Assembly: GCA_039192165.1 (NCBI GenBank)
Contig: JBCCXD010000014.1
Location: 1-64,000, forward strand
Length of the DNA stretch: 64,000 bases
From: Dinoroseobacter sp039192165
GTDB taxonomy: Bacteria; Pseudomonadota; Alphaproteobacteria; Rhodobacterales; Rhodobacteraceae
Direction of reading: 5' to 3'
Shown: one piece after another, positions 41,593-51,104 of the stretch
Numbering within the stretch: the stretch's first letter is position 1
How the letters are laid out: each line of letters starts with the position of its first letter
The notes under the pieces: model-generated
The model's input: only the letters and a program-made list of their open reading frames with translations
Told to the model about the DNA's origin: nothing
Database searches by the model: none
Program-made: the position numbers and the translations under genes

Positions 41593-43532
41593 GCGCGGCT
41601 CCGGCCCTGCTCAGGTTCCTGCCGCGGACGCAATTCAAGGCCGCGTTGCCGTTCCTCGATTATGTTGTGCTGGTGTGCCGGGTAGGCGCTCAGCGGCGGT
41701 AACTCGCCGTAGAGCGCTTGCAATAGCACATCCCGAGCGATGGGCGCAGCAGCCTTTGAGCCTCCTCCGCCATGTTCAACGACAACCGAAATTGCGTATT
41801 TTGGTTTGTCATAGGGGGCGTAGCCAACAAAAAGCGCATGGTCCCGCCGGTTCCAAGGTAAGTCTTCGTTGCGGAAAACGCCCCTTGCTCTTTCCTCGGC
41901 GGTAATATTGCGCACCTGGCTCGTTCCGGTTTTTCCAGCGAGTTTGTAGGCGTCCTCTGTTACGCGTGACCCATATGCGGTTCCGCCGCGCAGGTTTGAC
42001 ACTTCGTACATTGAGCGTTGAATCAGATCGAGAAACAAAGGTCGTATCCCGAGGCTTGGTGGTGCGATGACAGGTTGCGGTACATCATTCACGGCACGAA
42101 CCAGGCGCGGTTGCACCTCGCGTCCGGTGGCCAGACGCGCTGTCATGACAGCGAGCTGCAAGGGCGAGGTCAGAACAAAACCCTGGCCGATTGACGCGTT
42201 GAGCGTATCGCCCACTTGCCATCCTTCGCCTCTGTTGGCGCGTTTCCAGGCCTGGGTCGGGATCAAACCCTCGGAGACCGCCGACATCGGCAGATCAAAC
42301 TTGATGCCGAGGCCCAGCTTGCGCGCCATCTCAGCCATTTTGTCGATGCCCACTCTTTGGCTGACATCATAGTAGTATACGTCGCAACTTTGCTTGAGAC
42401 TGTTGACCAGATCCATCCAGCCATGCCCGCCGCGCTTCCAACAATGGAAGCGGCGTGTGCCAAGCCGCTGGAACCCGCCGCAAAACACACGCTCATCTGG
42501 TCCGATCACCCCGGCTTCAAGCGCAGCAAGCGCCGTCACCATTTTGAATGTCGATCCGGGCGGGTAGGTGCCCTGGACCGTCTTATCAGCAAGTGGTCGA
42601 TACTCGTCATTGAGCAACGCGCGATAGTCCGGGCCCGAAATGCCGCGCACGAACTGGTTCGGGTCAAAGGACGGGGCCGATGCGATTGCGCGAATGTCGC
42701 CCTCGTCGACATCCATCACGACCACAGCTGCGCTTTCTCCGGCCAGGCGCGCTTCCGTATAGTTTTGCAGAGCGTGGTCCAGCGTGAGCTGAAGACTGGC
42801 GCCCGACTCGCCTTCCTGTCGTTCCAACTCCCGCATTACGCGGCCAGCAGCATTGACCTCGATCTGGCTGGTGCCTGCACTGCCCCTCAGGTCATATTCG
42901 AACTTTGCTTCAATCCCGGTCTTGCCGATCTGGAACCTCGGAATCTGCAAGAGCGGGTCGTCATCATTTAACTTTTCGAGGTCATAGTCCGACACCGGTC
43001 CGACATAGCCGATCGAGTGTGCAAAATCGCCTTCCAACGGATAGTAGCGGGACAGCCCAACTTCGGTCGAAATGCCAGGCAGGGCCGGGGCATTAACGGC
43101 GATTTCTGAGAACTGCTCCCATGTCAGGCGGTCTGCGACGGTCACTGGCACAAAGGCGGAGCGGCGCGAAATCTCGCGCCGGGCGCGCTCAAGATCATCC
43201 TCGGGCAGCGGGACAATGGATGTCAGCGTTTCCAATATTGCGTCGACATCTCCTGCTTCTTCTCGGGTGATGACCACTTTGTAATTCGGCGCATTGCCTG
43301 CGAGCAGTACGCCATTTCGATCGTAGATGAGGCCTCGCGCCGGCGGGATTAACCGGATGTTGATCCTGTTTTCCTCCGCGAGAAACCGGAATTGCTCCGC
43401 CTGCTCCACCTGTAGCGTCCGCATGCGCAGGGCCAGTACCCCCAACACGCCTCCCATCAGGCCTCCGACAACCAGCCCGCGGCGTGTGATCATCCGTGCG
43501 GAGGCTGCGATATCCTTGTCTGGCCGTTTCAA
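41589..43532 (-). CDS. mrdA: Penicillin-binding protein 2
   Basis: 647 residues. One N-terminal membrane segment (about 17-37), a dimerisation domain, and a transpeptidase domain with GSTFKM (nucleophile Ser, SxxK), SCD in place of SxN, and KTGTS. It cross-links lateral wall peptidoglycan together with RodA. Overlaps mreD by ATGA. Confidence 0.96.
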   Translation of the reverse strand: MKRPDKDIAASARMITRRGLVVGGLMGGVLGVLALRMRTLQVEQAEQFRFLAEENRINIRLIPPARGLIYDRNGVLLAGNAPNYKVVITREEAGDVDAILETLTSIVPLPEDDLERARREISRRSAFVPVTVADRLTWEQFSEIAVNAPALPGISTEVGLSRYYPLEGDFAHSIGYVGPVSDYDLEKLNDDDPLLQIPRFQIGKTGIEAKFEYDLRGSAGTSQIEVNAAGRVMRELERQEGESGASLQLTLDHALQNYTEARLAGESAAVVVMDVDEGDIRAIASAPSFDPNQFVRGISGPDYRALLNDEYRPLADKTVQGTYPPGSTFKMVTALAALEAGVIGPDERVFCGGFQRLGTRRFHCWKRGGHGWMDLVNSLKQSCDVYYYDVSQRVGIDKMAEMARKLGLGIKFDLPMSAVSEGLIPTQAWKRANRGEGWQVGDTLNASIGQGFVLTSPLQLAVMTARLATGREVQPRLVRAVNDVPQPVIAPPSLGIRPLFLDLIQRSMYEVSNLRGGTAYGSRVTEDAYKLAGKTGTSQVRNITAEERARGVFRNEDLPWNRRDHALFVGYAPYDKPKYAISVVVEHGGGGSKAAAPIARDVLLQALYGELPPLSAYPAHQHNIIEERQRGLELRPRQEPEQGRSRA

Positions 43533-44059
43533 AAGCGTGCTCCATCTGGGTCGCCGTGTTGGGATTTGATCCCGAATATGTAAATGCTCACCAGCGCCAC
43601 AACAGGATAGGCCGCAACTGTGGTAAGAAAATGCAGCAGTTCCGTCGTAAGCGGAGGCTGATCGACGAAAAAGACAGTCAGGACCAGTCGTTGCGTTAGC
43701 ATGAGCGCGCCTATGGTCAGCGTCGCAATGCCCATCTCAAGCGCGAAGGGTGTTCTTTCCGTGCGATAGGCCCTGCGGCGCAGGAATTCTGTACTGATCA
43801 AGACGAGCAGCGCCCAGAGCCCGGGGGGACGCATAAGTAGAAAGTCCGCCAATAAAACAGTTGCAGCGATCAAGGGTGCAGTCAGAATATCGGGACGTCG
43901 TTGTACCCAAACAATTATCAGGCAAAGTATCAGGTCCGGGCCGGGTATCTGCGGCGCGCCCACGTTTAGTGGCAAGAGCCCTCGCAGCAGCAAGGCCATG
44001 GTGAGCGCGACAAACAAAGCACGCAGGGCCCAGATGTGGAAACTGGCGCGCTCAGCCAT
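43529..44059 (-). CDS. mreD: Rod shape-determining protein MreD
   Basis: 176 residues, five to six membrane segments, with the MreD-type RRPDILTAPLIAATVLLADFLLMRPPGL. It links MreC to the elongasome in the inner membrane. Sequence conservation is low in this family; the position between mreC and mrdA settles the call. Confidence 0.92.
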   Translation of the reverse strand: MAERASFHIWALRALFVALTMALLLRGLLPLNVGAPQIPGPDLILCLIIVWVQRRPDILTAPLIAATVLLADFLLMRPPGLWALLVLISTEFLRRRAYRTERTPFALEMGIATLTIGALMLTQRLVLTVFFVDQPPLTTELLHFLTTVAAYPVVALVSIYIFGIKSQHGDPDGARF

Positions 44060-44975
44060 CTATGGAGTCCTCATCCAGAGCTGCAATCGGTGCGTCTTCA
44101 CCGCCAGGATCCAAGCGACCGTCGATCGGAGCGGCTTCTTTCACCGGACGCGGGGCGGGGCTGCGCAGAACCCGCAGGAATTCAAGCCTTTCGTAATCCG
44201 CAGCAAGCCTCAGCCGGAAACGTCGGTCTGTTCCCAATGCGACCGACCCGGCAAGCAAGTCTGCTGGAAAAACACCGCCGTCACCGGACGTTACCACCCG
44301 GTCGCCGGGGCGGACCTGTTCCAGACTTTCAATGAAATCGATTCTTGGAGCTCCTGAATTGTCGCCAACAAGCATCGCTGTCTGGCCAGACGGTTGAATC
44401 ATAACCGGAACGCGACTTGACGGGTCGGTCAGCAATAGAACCCGCGCGGTCTGTCGGCTTGTGCCGGCTATCCGACCAACGAGACCAAGCCCGTCCATAG
44501 TCGCCCAGCCGTCCTGAACGCCGTCCTCAGCCCCCACATTCAAAAGCACCGAGCGTCGGAATGGGGATCCGCTGTCTGCGGTGACAACACCGGTGATGAA
44601 GGTCAGCTCCGGATCGATCTGCACATTGTTGAGGTCAAGCAGTCGTGCGTTTTCGAGTTCAAGCTGCAAGGCTGCTTCGCGCCAGGCTTTCATTTGCTGA
44701 AGTTCGCGACGCAGTTCTTCGTTTTGTTCGTAGAGCCGTGCATAGGACTGGAAATCCTCGCCCATGCGCACCAGTCCGGTGACCGGTGCCATGAGCCAGT
44801 CAAAGCCCGGAACGATCTGCTCGACAATCTGTGCGCGCAGGCGCTCCACCCTCGGGCTGTCGATCCTCCAAAGAAGGAACAGTCCGACCAGGCACAAAAC
44901 CAAGAGCCCGATCAGCACGCGGCGGATAGGTCTGAAATGGTTTTCTTCTTCGTAACTGTGTCTTGCCAAGGTCAC
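44052..44975 (-). CDS. mreC: Rod shape-determining protein MreC
   Basis: 307 residues: short cytoplasmic tail, one membrane segment (IRRVLIGLLVLCLVGLFLLW), a coiled coil at about 70-105 and a beta-rich periplasmic domain (ITGVVTADSGSPFRRSVLLN). It organises PBP2-RodA. The frame opens with GTG at 44975, but TTG at 44969 gives an MARH start like relatives and has aggag five bases upstream, so it may be the true start. Confidence 0.93.
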   Translation of the reverse strand: MTLARHSYEEENHFRPIRRVLIGLLVLCLVGLFLLWRIDSPRVERLRAQIVEQIVPGFDWLMAPVTGLVRMGEDFQSYARLYEQNEELRRELQQMKAWREAALQLELENARLLDLNNVQIDPELTFITGVVTADSGSPFRRSVLLNVGAEDGVQDGWATMDGLGLVGRIAGTSRQTARVLLLTDPSSRVPVMIQPSGQTAMLVGDNSGAPRIDFIESLEQVRPGDRVVTSGDGGVFPADLLAGSVALGTDRRFRLRLAADYERLEFLRVLRSPAPRPVKEAAPIDGRLDPGGEDAPIAALDEDSIDG

Positions 44976-45001
44976 TCCTCAGCGAGAGTTGGGATCTGCT
45001 C

Positions 45002-46045
45002 TTAGCTTTCGTAGTCGATGGTATGGCGCAGTTGTTTTTCGTATTCCAACGCCTTGCCTGTACCTAAAGCTACACAATTCAAAGACTCGTCGGCAATAGA
45101 AATAGGCAGACCGGTTTGTTCGCGAAGCGCCAGGTCAAGCTCGCCCAGCAAAGCGCCACCACCTGTAAGCATAACACCGCGATCTACGATATCGGCCGCA
45201 AGATCCGGCGGCGTGGCTTCCAGAGCGGTCATTACAGCTTCACAAATCTGTTGGACTGGCTCGGCAAGGGCTTCAGCCACTTGGGCCTGGTTCAATTCGG
45301 TCTCTTTGGGCACCCCATTCAACAGATCGCGCCCGCGAATGTGCATCACTGCGCCGCGACCATCATCTGGCATCCGAGATGTGCCGATAGATGTTTTGAT
45401 CCTCTCGGCAGTAGACTCGCCAATCAGCAGGTTCTGTTGGCGTCGCAGGTAGCTAATGATCGCCTCGTCCATCCGGTCGCCGCCGACCCGGATCGAGCGT
45501 GCATAGACAATGTCGCCAAGCGACAGAACGGCGACCTCGGTCGTTCCGCCACCGATATCGACGACCATCGACCCGGTGGGGTCGGTGATCGGCATACCTG
45601 CGCCGATCGCCGCCGCGATCGGTTCCGCGATCAGGCCTGCGCGCCGTGCGCCTGCACCCATAACCGACTGCCGGATCGCGCGTTTTTCCACCGGCGTTGC
45701 GCCATGCGGGACACAGACGATGATCTTGGGTTTGGAGAAGGTGGAGCGCTTGGCGACTTTCCGGATGAAATGCTTGATCATCTCTTCCGCAACATCAAAG
45801 TCTGCAATCACGCCTTCGCGCATCGGGCGGATCGCCTCGATCGAGCCGGGGGTCCGGCCCAACATCAGTTTCGCGTCCTCGCCGACCGCGAGAACCTGCT
45901 TTTTTCCGTCTTTAACGTGATAGGCTACGACCGACGGTTCGTTCAGGACAATGCCCTTGCCCTTCACGTAGACCAGCGTATTCGCGGTCCCTAGATCGAT
46001 CGCCATATCGGAAGAAAACAGCGAAAAGCCACCAAACATGCCCAT
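45002..46045 (-). CDS. mreB: Actin-like rod shape protein MreB
   Basis: 347 residues. DLGTANTLVYVKGKGIVLNEPSVVA, the phosphate loop VDIGGGTTEVAVLS and GGGALL are the actin-fold ATP site. It forms membrane-bound filaments that steer wall growth. First gene of mreBCD-mrdA-rodA-ghrA. Confidence 0.98.
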   Translation of the reverse strand: MGMFGGFSLFSSDMAIDLGTANTLVYVKGKGIVLNEPSVVAYHVKDGKKQVLAVGEDAKLMLGRTPGSIEAIRPMREGVIADFDVAEEMIKHFIRKVAKRSTFSKPKIIVCVPHGATPVEKRAIRQSVMGAGARRAGLIAEPIAAAIGAGMPITDPTGSMVVDIGGGTTEVAVLSLGDIVYARSIRVGGDRMDEAIISYLRRQQNLLIGESTAERIKTSIGTSRMPDDGRGAVMHIRGRDLLNGVPKETELNQAQVAEALAEPVQQICEAVMTALEATPPDLAADIVDRGVMLTGGGALLGELDLALREQTGLPISIADESLNCVALGTGKALEYEKQLRHTIDYES

Positions 46046-46171
46046 CTACCCCAGCCTAGAATCATCTCTTTAGGGTCTACGCCCCACGGATTGTTTCCAA
46101 ATTAATGGACCCTGCACCCAACTTGGTAAAGGCGTTTTGAAGCCGAAATAGGCAGAACATCGCCGGAAAAT

Positions 46172-46201
46172 GGAAGGGCCCGGATCATTCCGGGCCCTTC
46201 C
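46172..46201 (-). terminator. Strong hairpin terminator after leuA
   Basis: A perfect 12-bp stem, ggaagggcccgg with ccgggcccttcc, around a 6-base loop, beginning 8 bases beyond the leuA stop. The T-rich tail is imperfect (attttcc) on the leuA strand. It lies between mreB, which diverges to its left, and leuA. Confidence 0.8.
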
Positions 46202-46208
46202 GAGCAGA

Positions 46209-47777
46209 TCAGCTTACGTCTTTGTAGCTGATTTCCTTGCTGTCTTTTCCTGTTTTGCTCCGACGGACGATCAGCCGGTTGAGCGCACCCACATATGCTT
46301 TCGCCGAGGCAACGACCGTGTCCGTGTCAGCGGCTTGTCCGGTGACGATCTTTCCGTCTTCTTCCATGCGTACAGTAACTGTGGCCTGGGCGTCCGTTCC
46401 TTCGGTGACGGCATGCACCTGATACAGCTGGAGCCGTGCCTCGTGTGGGAAAAGCTGTTTTACCGCATTGAACGTTGCATCCACAGGGCCATCCCCTTGC
46501 GCAGTGACCTGTTCATCCACACCGTCGATTGTCAGGGTCAGGTCAGCCGATTGAGGTGCTTCGGTGCCACAAATGACGCGCAGGAATTTTACCTGAATGT
46601 GGTCTGGTGCGCTTTCTGCGTTGTCTTGCATGAGGGCGACCAAGTCTTCGTCATAGACCTCTTTTTTGCGGTCGGCGAGTGCCTTAAATCGCACGAACAC
46701 ATCCTTCAGCTGGTTGTCGGCCAGCTCATAGCCCAGGTCCTTCAATTTGGCGCGCAATGCAGCGCGTCCTGAGTGCTTGCCCATCACGAGGTTTGTTTCT
46801 GAAAGTCCAATGTCCGAGGGGCGCATGATCTCGAAGGTCTCGGCGTTCTTCAGCATCCCGTCCTGGTGGATGCCGCTTTCGTGCGCGAAGGCATTCTTGC
46901 CGACAATCGCCTTATTAAACTGGACCGGAAAACCGGACACTGTCGCGACGCGCCGCGAAATATTGATGATCCGCGCGGTATCAATGCCAGTGTGATAGGG
47001 CATGATATCATTGCGAACACGCAGGGCCATCACGACCTCTTCTAGAGCAGTGTTCCCCGCGCGTTCGCCAAGCCCATTGATTGTACATTCGATCTGGCGT
47101 GCGCCTGCATCGACCGCGGCCAGCGCATTTGCAGTCGCCATGCCAAGATCGTTATGACAGTGCGTTGCAAAGATGACCTCGTCGGCGCCGGGAATGTCGG
47201 AAATCAGGCGACCGATAAGATCGGCACTCTCCCGGGGTGCGGTATACCCAACTGTGTCCGGAATATTGATCGTCGTTGCGCCGGCCTTGATTGCGATTTC
47301 AATCACACGGCAGAGATAGTCATATTCGGTGCGCGTCGCATCCATAGGCGACCACTGTACGTTGTCGCACAGGTTACGCGCATGAGTGACCGTGTCGTGA
47401 ATCCTGTCCGCCATCTCGTCCATTGTCAGATTTGGAATGGCGCGGTGGAGCGGCGAGGTGCCGATGAATGTGTGAATGCGCGGCTTTCTGGCGTGGCGCA
47501 CGGCCTCCCAGCAGCGGTCGATATCCTTGAAGTTGGCGCGAGCAAGTCCGCAGATAACCGAGTTTTCCGCATTTTTGGCAATTTCGCTGACGGCCTCGAA
47601 ATCACCATCCGATGCGATGGGAAACCCAGCTTCAATTATATCAACACCCATCTCATCCAGAAGCCCGGCAATCTCCAGCTTCTCGTCATGGGTCATTGTG
47701 GCGCCGGGGGATTGTTCGCCGTCACGCAGGGTCGTGTCGAAAATCAACACGCGGTCTTGGTCGGATGTTTGGGTCAT
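46209..47777 (-). CDS. leuA: 2-isopropylmalate synthase
   Basis: 522 residues from MTQTSDQDRVLIFDTTLRD. DTTLRDGEQSPGATM and THCHNDLGMATANALA give the metal and catalytic residues; the C-terminal third is the LeuA regulatory domain that senses leucine. First step of leucine synthesis. ATG at 47777 chosen by homology. An attenuator with a leader peptide precedes it, so expression should respond to leucyl-tRNA as well as end-product feedback. Confidence 0.96.
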   Translation of the reverse strand: MTQTSDQDRVLIFDTTLRDGEQSPGATMTHDEKLEIAGLLDEMGVDIIEAGFPIASDGDFEAVSEIAKNAENSVICGLARANFKDIDRCWEAVRHARKPRIHTFIGTSPLHRAIPNLTMDEMADRIHDTVTHARNLCDNVQWSPMDATRTEYDYLCRVIEIAIKAGATTINIPDTVGYTAPRESADLIGRLISDIPGADEVIFATHCHNDLGMATANALAAVDAGARQIECTINGLGERAGNTALEEVVMALRVRNDIMPYHTGIDTARIINISRRVATVSGFPVQFNKAIVGKNAFAHESGIHQDGMLKNAETFEIMRPSDIGLSETNLVMGKHSGRAALRAKLKDLGYELADNQLKDVFVRFKALADRKKEVYDEDLVALMQDNAESAPDHIQVKFLRVICGTEAPQSADLTLTIDGVDEQVTAQGDGPVDATFNAVKQLFPHEARLQLYQVHAVTEGTDAQATVTVRMEEDGKIVTGQAADTDTVVASAKAYVGALNRLIVRRSKTGKDSKEISYKDVS

Positions 47778-47832
47778 TGTCTTGTCTCTGTGATTAGCCT
47801 TCGTTTCTGTCGCGGTACGGGCGCGGCGCAAA

Positions 47833-47868
47833 CCTCTGAGCGGTCGCGCCCGACGGCACGCTCAGAGG
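47833..47868 (-). promoter_or_regulatory. leuA attenuator hairpin
   Basis: cctctgagcg pairs with cgctcagagg over a 16-base loop; the stem overlaps the stop codon of the Leu-rich leader frame, and ttt follows. Upstream, within the leader frame, a gcgcgc-ttttt-cgcgc stem and a gccgc-aa-gcggc stem could form alternatives. This is the layout of ribosome-mediated attenuation, though the T run is short. Confidence 0.65.
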
Positions 47869-47954
47869 CGGCTAAGAAGAAGGAGACGCGCGCGAAAAAG
47901 CGCGCCGCTTGCGGCGAGCCTTGGCAGGGTTTCGAAGTGAACCAGTTGCGTCAT
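47862..47954 (-). CDS. leuA leader peptide with four consecutive Leu
   Basis: 30 residues: MTQLVHFETLPRLAASGALF, then RARLLLLSRL. Eight of 30 residues are Leu, four in a row close to the stop. An aaaggg box lies just upstream. A ribosome stalling at the Leu run for lack of charged tRNA-Leu would free the downstream segment from the terminator stem. It starts 7 bases after the upstream gene's stop. Not previously named here; too short for automatic calling. Confidence 0.75.
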   Translation of the reverse strand: MTQLVHFETLPRLAASGALFRARLLLLSRL

Positions 47955-47961
47955 ATGCCCT

Positions 47962-48759
47962 TTATACGGGCGGTTGGCCGGATTCCAAGGCCGAAATCAC
48001 GCAAGCTGAGGGCAAAGGCTCGCCCAGACGAGCCAGCGCGGACGGCGTGTAATCGAACACTGCAATGGTGTGTCCATCGTCGAATGCTACGAATATCTGG
48101 CTGCCTTCGGCGTTCACGGTAATGCCTTCCGCATCGTAGCCCGCAAAGTCGAGCGCAGTCACTGACAGGAGAGTGCCTTCTGGTGAGAACTCGAAAAGGC
48201 TGTCGGTTGCATCGGCATCATCGACAACAAGAACTGTGCCGTGGACCGGATCGAGTGTGACGCCCTGTGGCTCCATCAGTTGCGGCTCTTGCATGTAGCC
48301 AATCAAGCGCTGGCGTGTAACACCATCTTGTCCGATCTGCACAATCTCAGCTGCAGTATCATCTGCGACCCAGTAGTCCTTTGTCATGCCATCAAAATAG
48401 AGCCCATCGGTGTCGCGCAACGCGGGTGACAGCCGGAAAGGCTCCGATAGCGGTTCTCCGTCGCGATCTACTTTTTGATAAAGCCCGGATCCATCCGATA
48501 ACAAAAGTCCGTCATCGGTAACAGCGATCGCATCAACACGGTGCAAAGGCGCCTCAAAGCTGCGCACTTCGTTCCCCCAGGGGTCGGTCATCCGCACAGT
48601 GCTGGTTTCGTTTGCGATCCACAGGCCGCAATAGGTGCGGTCGTATGTCAGGCCCGAGGGCCCGTCCGCCTCAAACGTGCGGACCAGGCTTAGTTCCAAC
48701 GCAGCGGCAGGCCCGCTAAGCAGAAGCGCCGTACAGAGGCCAGAAAAGAGTTTGGTCAT
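47962..48759 (-). CDS. Secreted beta-propeller-like protein
   Basis: 265 residues with a signal peptide (about 1-20, LLLSGPAAA). Repeated strands such as GPSGLTYDRTYCGLWIANE, DGLYFDGMTKDYWVADD, EPQGVTLDPVHGTVLVVDDAD and DAEGITVNAEGSQIFVAFDDG suggest an NHL or SdiA-regulated type propeller in the periplasm. Function unknown. leuA and its leader lie directly downstream and could be read through from this gene. Confidence 0.7.
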   Translation of the reverse strand: MTKLFSGLCTALLLSGPAAALELSLVRTFEADGPSGLTYDRTYCGLWIANETSTVRMTDPWGNEVRSFEAPLHRVDAIAVTDDGLLLSDGSGLYQKVDRDGEPLSEPFRLSPALRDTDGLYFDGMTKDYWVADDTAAEIVQIGQDGVTRQRLIGYMQEPQLMEPQGVTLDPVHGTVLVVDDADATDSLFEFSPEGTLLSVTALDFAGYDAEGITVNAEGSQIFVAFDDGHTIAVFDYTPSALARLGEPLPSACVISALESGQPPV

Positions 48760-48886
48760 GCGTCCTTCTCACCTTTCGTGTCCTCCCCCAAGTCTGAAAT
48801 CAGGCTAACCCGAGTTGGTTAATTTCCTGCCTCGGCAGATTGCCGCTGCGACCTAAGTCGCATTTTCAGGAAAATACGGAGCAGAC

Positions 48887-49549
48887 ATGCAAAAGGCGTT
48901 GGTGCTGGGAAGCAGCGGCGGCATCGGCCGCGCACTTTCGAAGAATCTTTCAAAAAACCATGAGGTTACAGGGGTCTCGAGGTCGGACGACGGGCTCGAC
49001 ATCACTGATTCTGTCTCAGTAGACACCGCTTTGTCTGCCGCAGGTGGGCCTTTCGATCTGGTAATTGTGGCGACCGGTGCTCTGGAAATCGATAGCCTTC
49101 GACCGGAAAAATCTCTCCGGCAGGTCAGCGCAGACGGGCTTTTGGCGCAGTTTTCACTCAATGCCTTGGGGCCTGCTCTGGTCCTTAGACATGCGCCGGA
49201 CCTCCTTCCGCGTGAACGTCGGGCTGTATTTGCTGTGCTGTCGGCACGGGTTGGATCGATCGGGGACAACAGACTTGGAGGCTGGTATTCCTATCGTGCA
49301 GCCAAGGCTGCCGTGAACCAGCTTGTTCGCACGGCTTCGATTGAGATGTCTCGCACCCATAAACACGCTGTCGTGGTCGCGTTGCATCCCGGGACGGTCG
49401 CTACGAAATTTACCGAAAAGTACCTCGGACGTCATCCAGCCGTGACGCCCGAAGACGCAGCCGAAAACCTGGTCAGTGTCATTGAAGGTCTGACCCCGGC
49501 AGATACGGGCCAGTTCTTTGACTGGTCTGGTCATCGGGTGCCCTGGTGA
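48887..49549 (+). CDS. Short-chain dehydrogenase/reductase, C-factor-like
   Basis: 220 residues. NAD(P) motif GSSGGIGRALSKNL, active-site Ser near SARVGSIGDNRLGGW, and YSYRAAKAA (YxxxK). LHPGTVATKFTEKYLG resembles the C-factor/CsgA subfamily. Substrate unknown. ATG follows a ggag box. Its stop overlaps the photolyase GTG start, so the two are translationally coupled. Confidence 0.85.
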   Translation: MQKALVLGSSGGIGRALSKNLSKNHEVTGVSRSDDGLDITDSVSVDTALSAAGGPFDLVIVATGALEIDSLRPEKSLRQVSADGLLAQFSLNALGPALVLRHAPDLLPRERRAVFAVLSARVGSIGDNRLGGWYSYRAAKAAVNQLVRTASIEMSRTHKHAVVVALHPGTVATKFTEKYLGRHPAVTPEDAAENLVSVIEGLTPADTGQFFDWSGHRVPW

Positions 49550-51081
49550 GAGACTCTCCCCGTCTTATCCTGATCCTTGGTGACCAGCTGAGCACGGACA
49601 TCGCAGCCTTGTCCGAGGCGGATGCCGCGCGGGATGTGGTGGTCATGGCCGAAGTTGTGGATGAGGCATCGTATGTACCGCACCACCCCAAGAAGATAGC
49701 ATTTCTCTTTGCCGCGATGCGGAAGTTTTCCGAGCGGCTGCGCAAAGCCGGCTGGACGGTGGCCTATACCCGTCTTGATGATCCCGAAAACGCTGGATCT
49801 ATTTCAGGAGAACTGGTGCGGCGCGCAGGGCAAACAGGCGCTCAGGAGGTCATCGCCACCGAACCCGGAGAGTGGCGCCTAATCAGCGCGCTTGAGGATT
49901 GCCCTTTGCCGGTTCACCAGATGCCCGACACGCGATTTCTGGCCTCCCATGCTGAGTTCGACGAATGGGCTGAGGGGCGTAAACAACTTCGGATGGAGTA
50001 TTTCTATCGTACAATGCGTCGCAAGACAGGCTACCTGATGGAAGGTGACAAGCCTGTAGGCGGCAAATGGAACTACGACCATGACAATCGCAAACCGGCA
50101 CCGCAAGACGTCTCTTTCGATGGACCTGTCCGGTTCAAGCCGGACGCTTTGGTCGAGGAGGTGCTCGACCTCGTTGAGTCACGCTTCGGGTCCAACTTCG
50201 GCACCTTGCGGCCGTTCTGGTTTGCGACAGACCCGGAGCAAGCGCAGCACGCACTCAACCATTTCATAGCTCATGCCTTGCCCAAGTTCGGCGATTATCA
50301 GGATGCCATGCTGTCGGAGAATTGCTTTCTCTATCACGCCGTCTTGTCGATGTATATCAATGCCGGGCTCTTGGACTGGCGTGCGGCATGCGATGCCGCA
50401 GAGGCCGCATACCGCGAAGGTAACGCTCCTCTGAACGCGGTTGAAGGGTTTATCCGGCAAATTATCGGCTGGCGCGAGTACATGCGCGGGATCTATTTTC
50501 GCGAGGGTCCGAGCTACACTGATCGGAATGCCTTGTCTCATCATGCGGTGCTTCCGAAGTTCTACTGGACGGCCGACACCGATATGAACTGTCTCGCCAA
50601 ATCTATCGGGCAAACCCGGGATGAAGCCTACGCCCATCATATTCAACGCTTGATGGTGACCGGGAACTTCGCGCTTCTGGCAGGTATCGACCCGCGGCAA
50701 GTCCACGAGTGGTATCTCGCGGTCTATGCTGATGCCTATGAATGGGTGGAAGCGCCGAATGTGATCGGCATGAGCCAGTTTGCAGATGGCGGGATTCTGG
50801 GGTCAAAACCCTATGTTTCCTCGGGCGCGTACATCGACCGGATGTCGAACTATTGCAAGACTTGCGCCTACAAAGTGAAGCAGAAGACCGGTGAAGGGGC
50901 CTGTCCGTTTAACGTTCTATACTGGCACTTTCTGCTCCGCCACCGCGACCGGTTTGAAAAGAACCCGCGGATGGCGCAAATGTACCGGACCTTCGACCGT
51001 ATGGACGAAGCGCATCGCACGACGGTCCTACGGGATGCTGACCAATTCCTGCGGATTCTGGGGTCAGGTGCGCGCGTTTGA
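49546..51081 (+). CDS. Iron-sulfur (6-4) photolyase/cryptochrome family protein
   Basis: 511 residues from GTG. LILILGDQLS begins the antenna domain; the FAD-binding half contains EGFIRQIIGWREYMRG and QRLMVTGNFALLAG. Cys349, Cys437, Cys440 and Cys453 have the spacing of the 4Fe-4S ligands of Agrobacterium PhrB, placing it in the FeS-BCP class, which repairs (6-4) photoproducts using FAD and a lumazine antenna. It follows an SDR gene by overlap, an arrangement fitting light-stress response of a surface bacterium. Confidence 0.9.
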   Translation: MRDSPRLILILGDQLSTDIAALSEADAARDVVVMAEVVDEASYVPHHPKKIAFLFAAMRKFSERLRKAGWTVAYTRLDDPENAGSISGELVRRAGQTGAQEVIATEPGEWRLISALEDCPLPVHQMPDTRFLASHAEFDEWAEGRKQLRMEYFYRTMRRKTGYLMEGDKPVGGKWNYDHDNRKPAPQDVSFDGPVRFKPDALVEEVLDLVESRFGSNFGTLRPFWFATDPEQAQHALNHFIAHALPKFGDYQDAMLSENCFLYHAVLSMYINAGLLDWRAACDAAEAAYREGNAPLNAVEGFIRQIIGWREYMRGIYFREGPSYTDRNALSHHAVLPKFYWTADTDMNCLAKSIGQTRDEAYAHHIQRLMVTGNFALLAGIDPRQVHEWYLAVYADAYEWVEAPNVIGMSQFADGGILGSKPYVSSGAYIDRMSNYCKTCAYKVKQKTGEGACPFNVLYWHFLLRHRDRFEKNPRMAQMYRTFDRMDEAHRTTVLRDADQFLRILGSGARV

Positions 51082-51104
51082 AACGGATTTCCAGACCCGC
51101 GCCT

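Noticed and set aside
45116..45994. Plus-strand open frame of 292 codons
   Set aside because: Antisense to mreB, which is certain; shadow frame.
47154..48122. Plus-strand open frame of 322 codons
   Set aside because: Antisense to leuA, its leader and the propeller-like gene; no domain.
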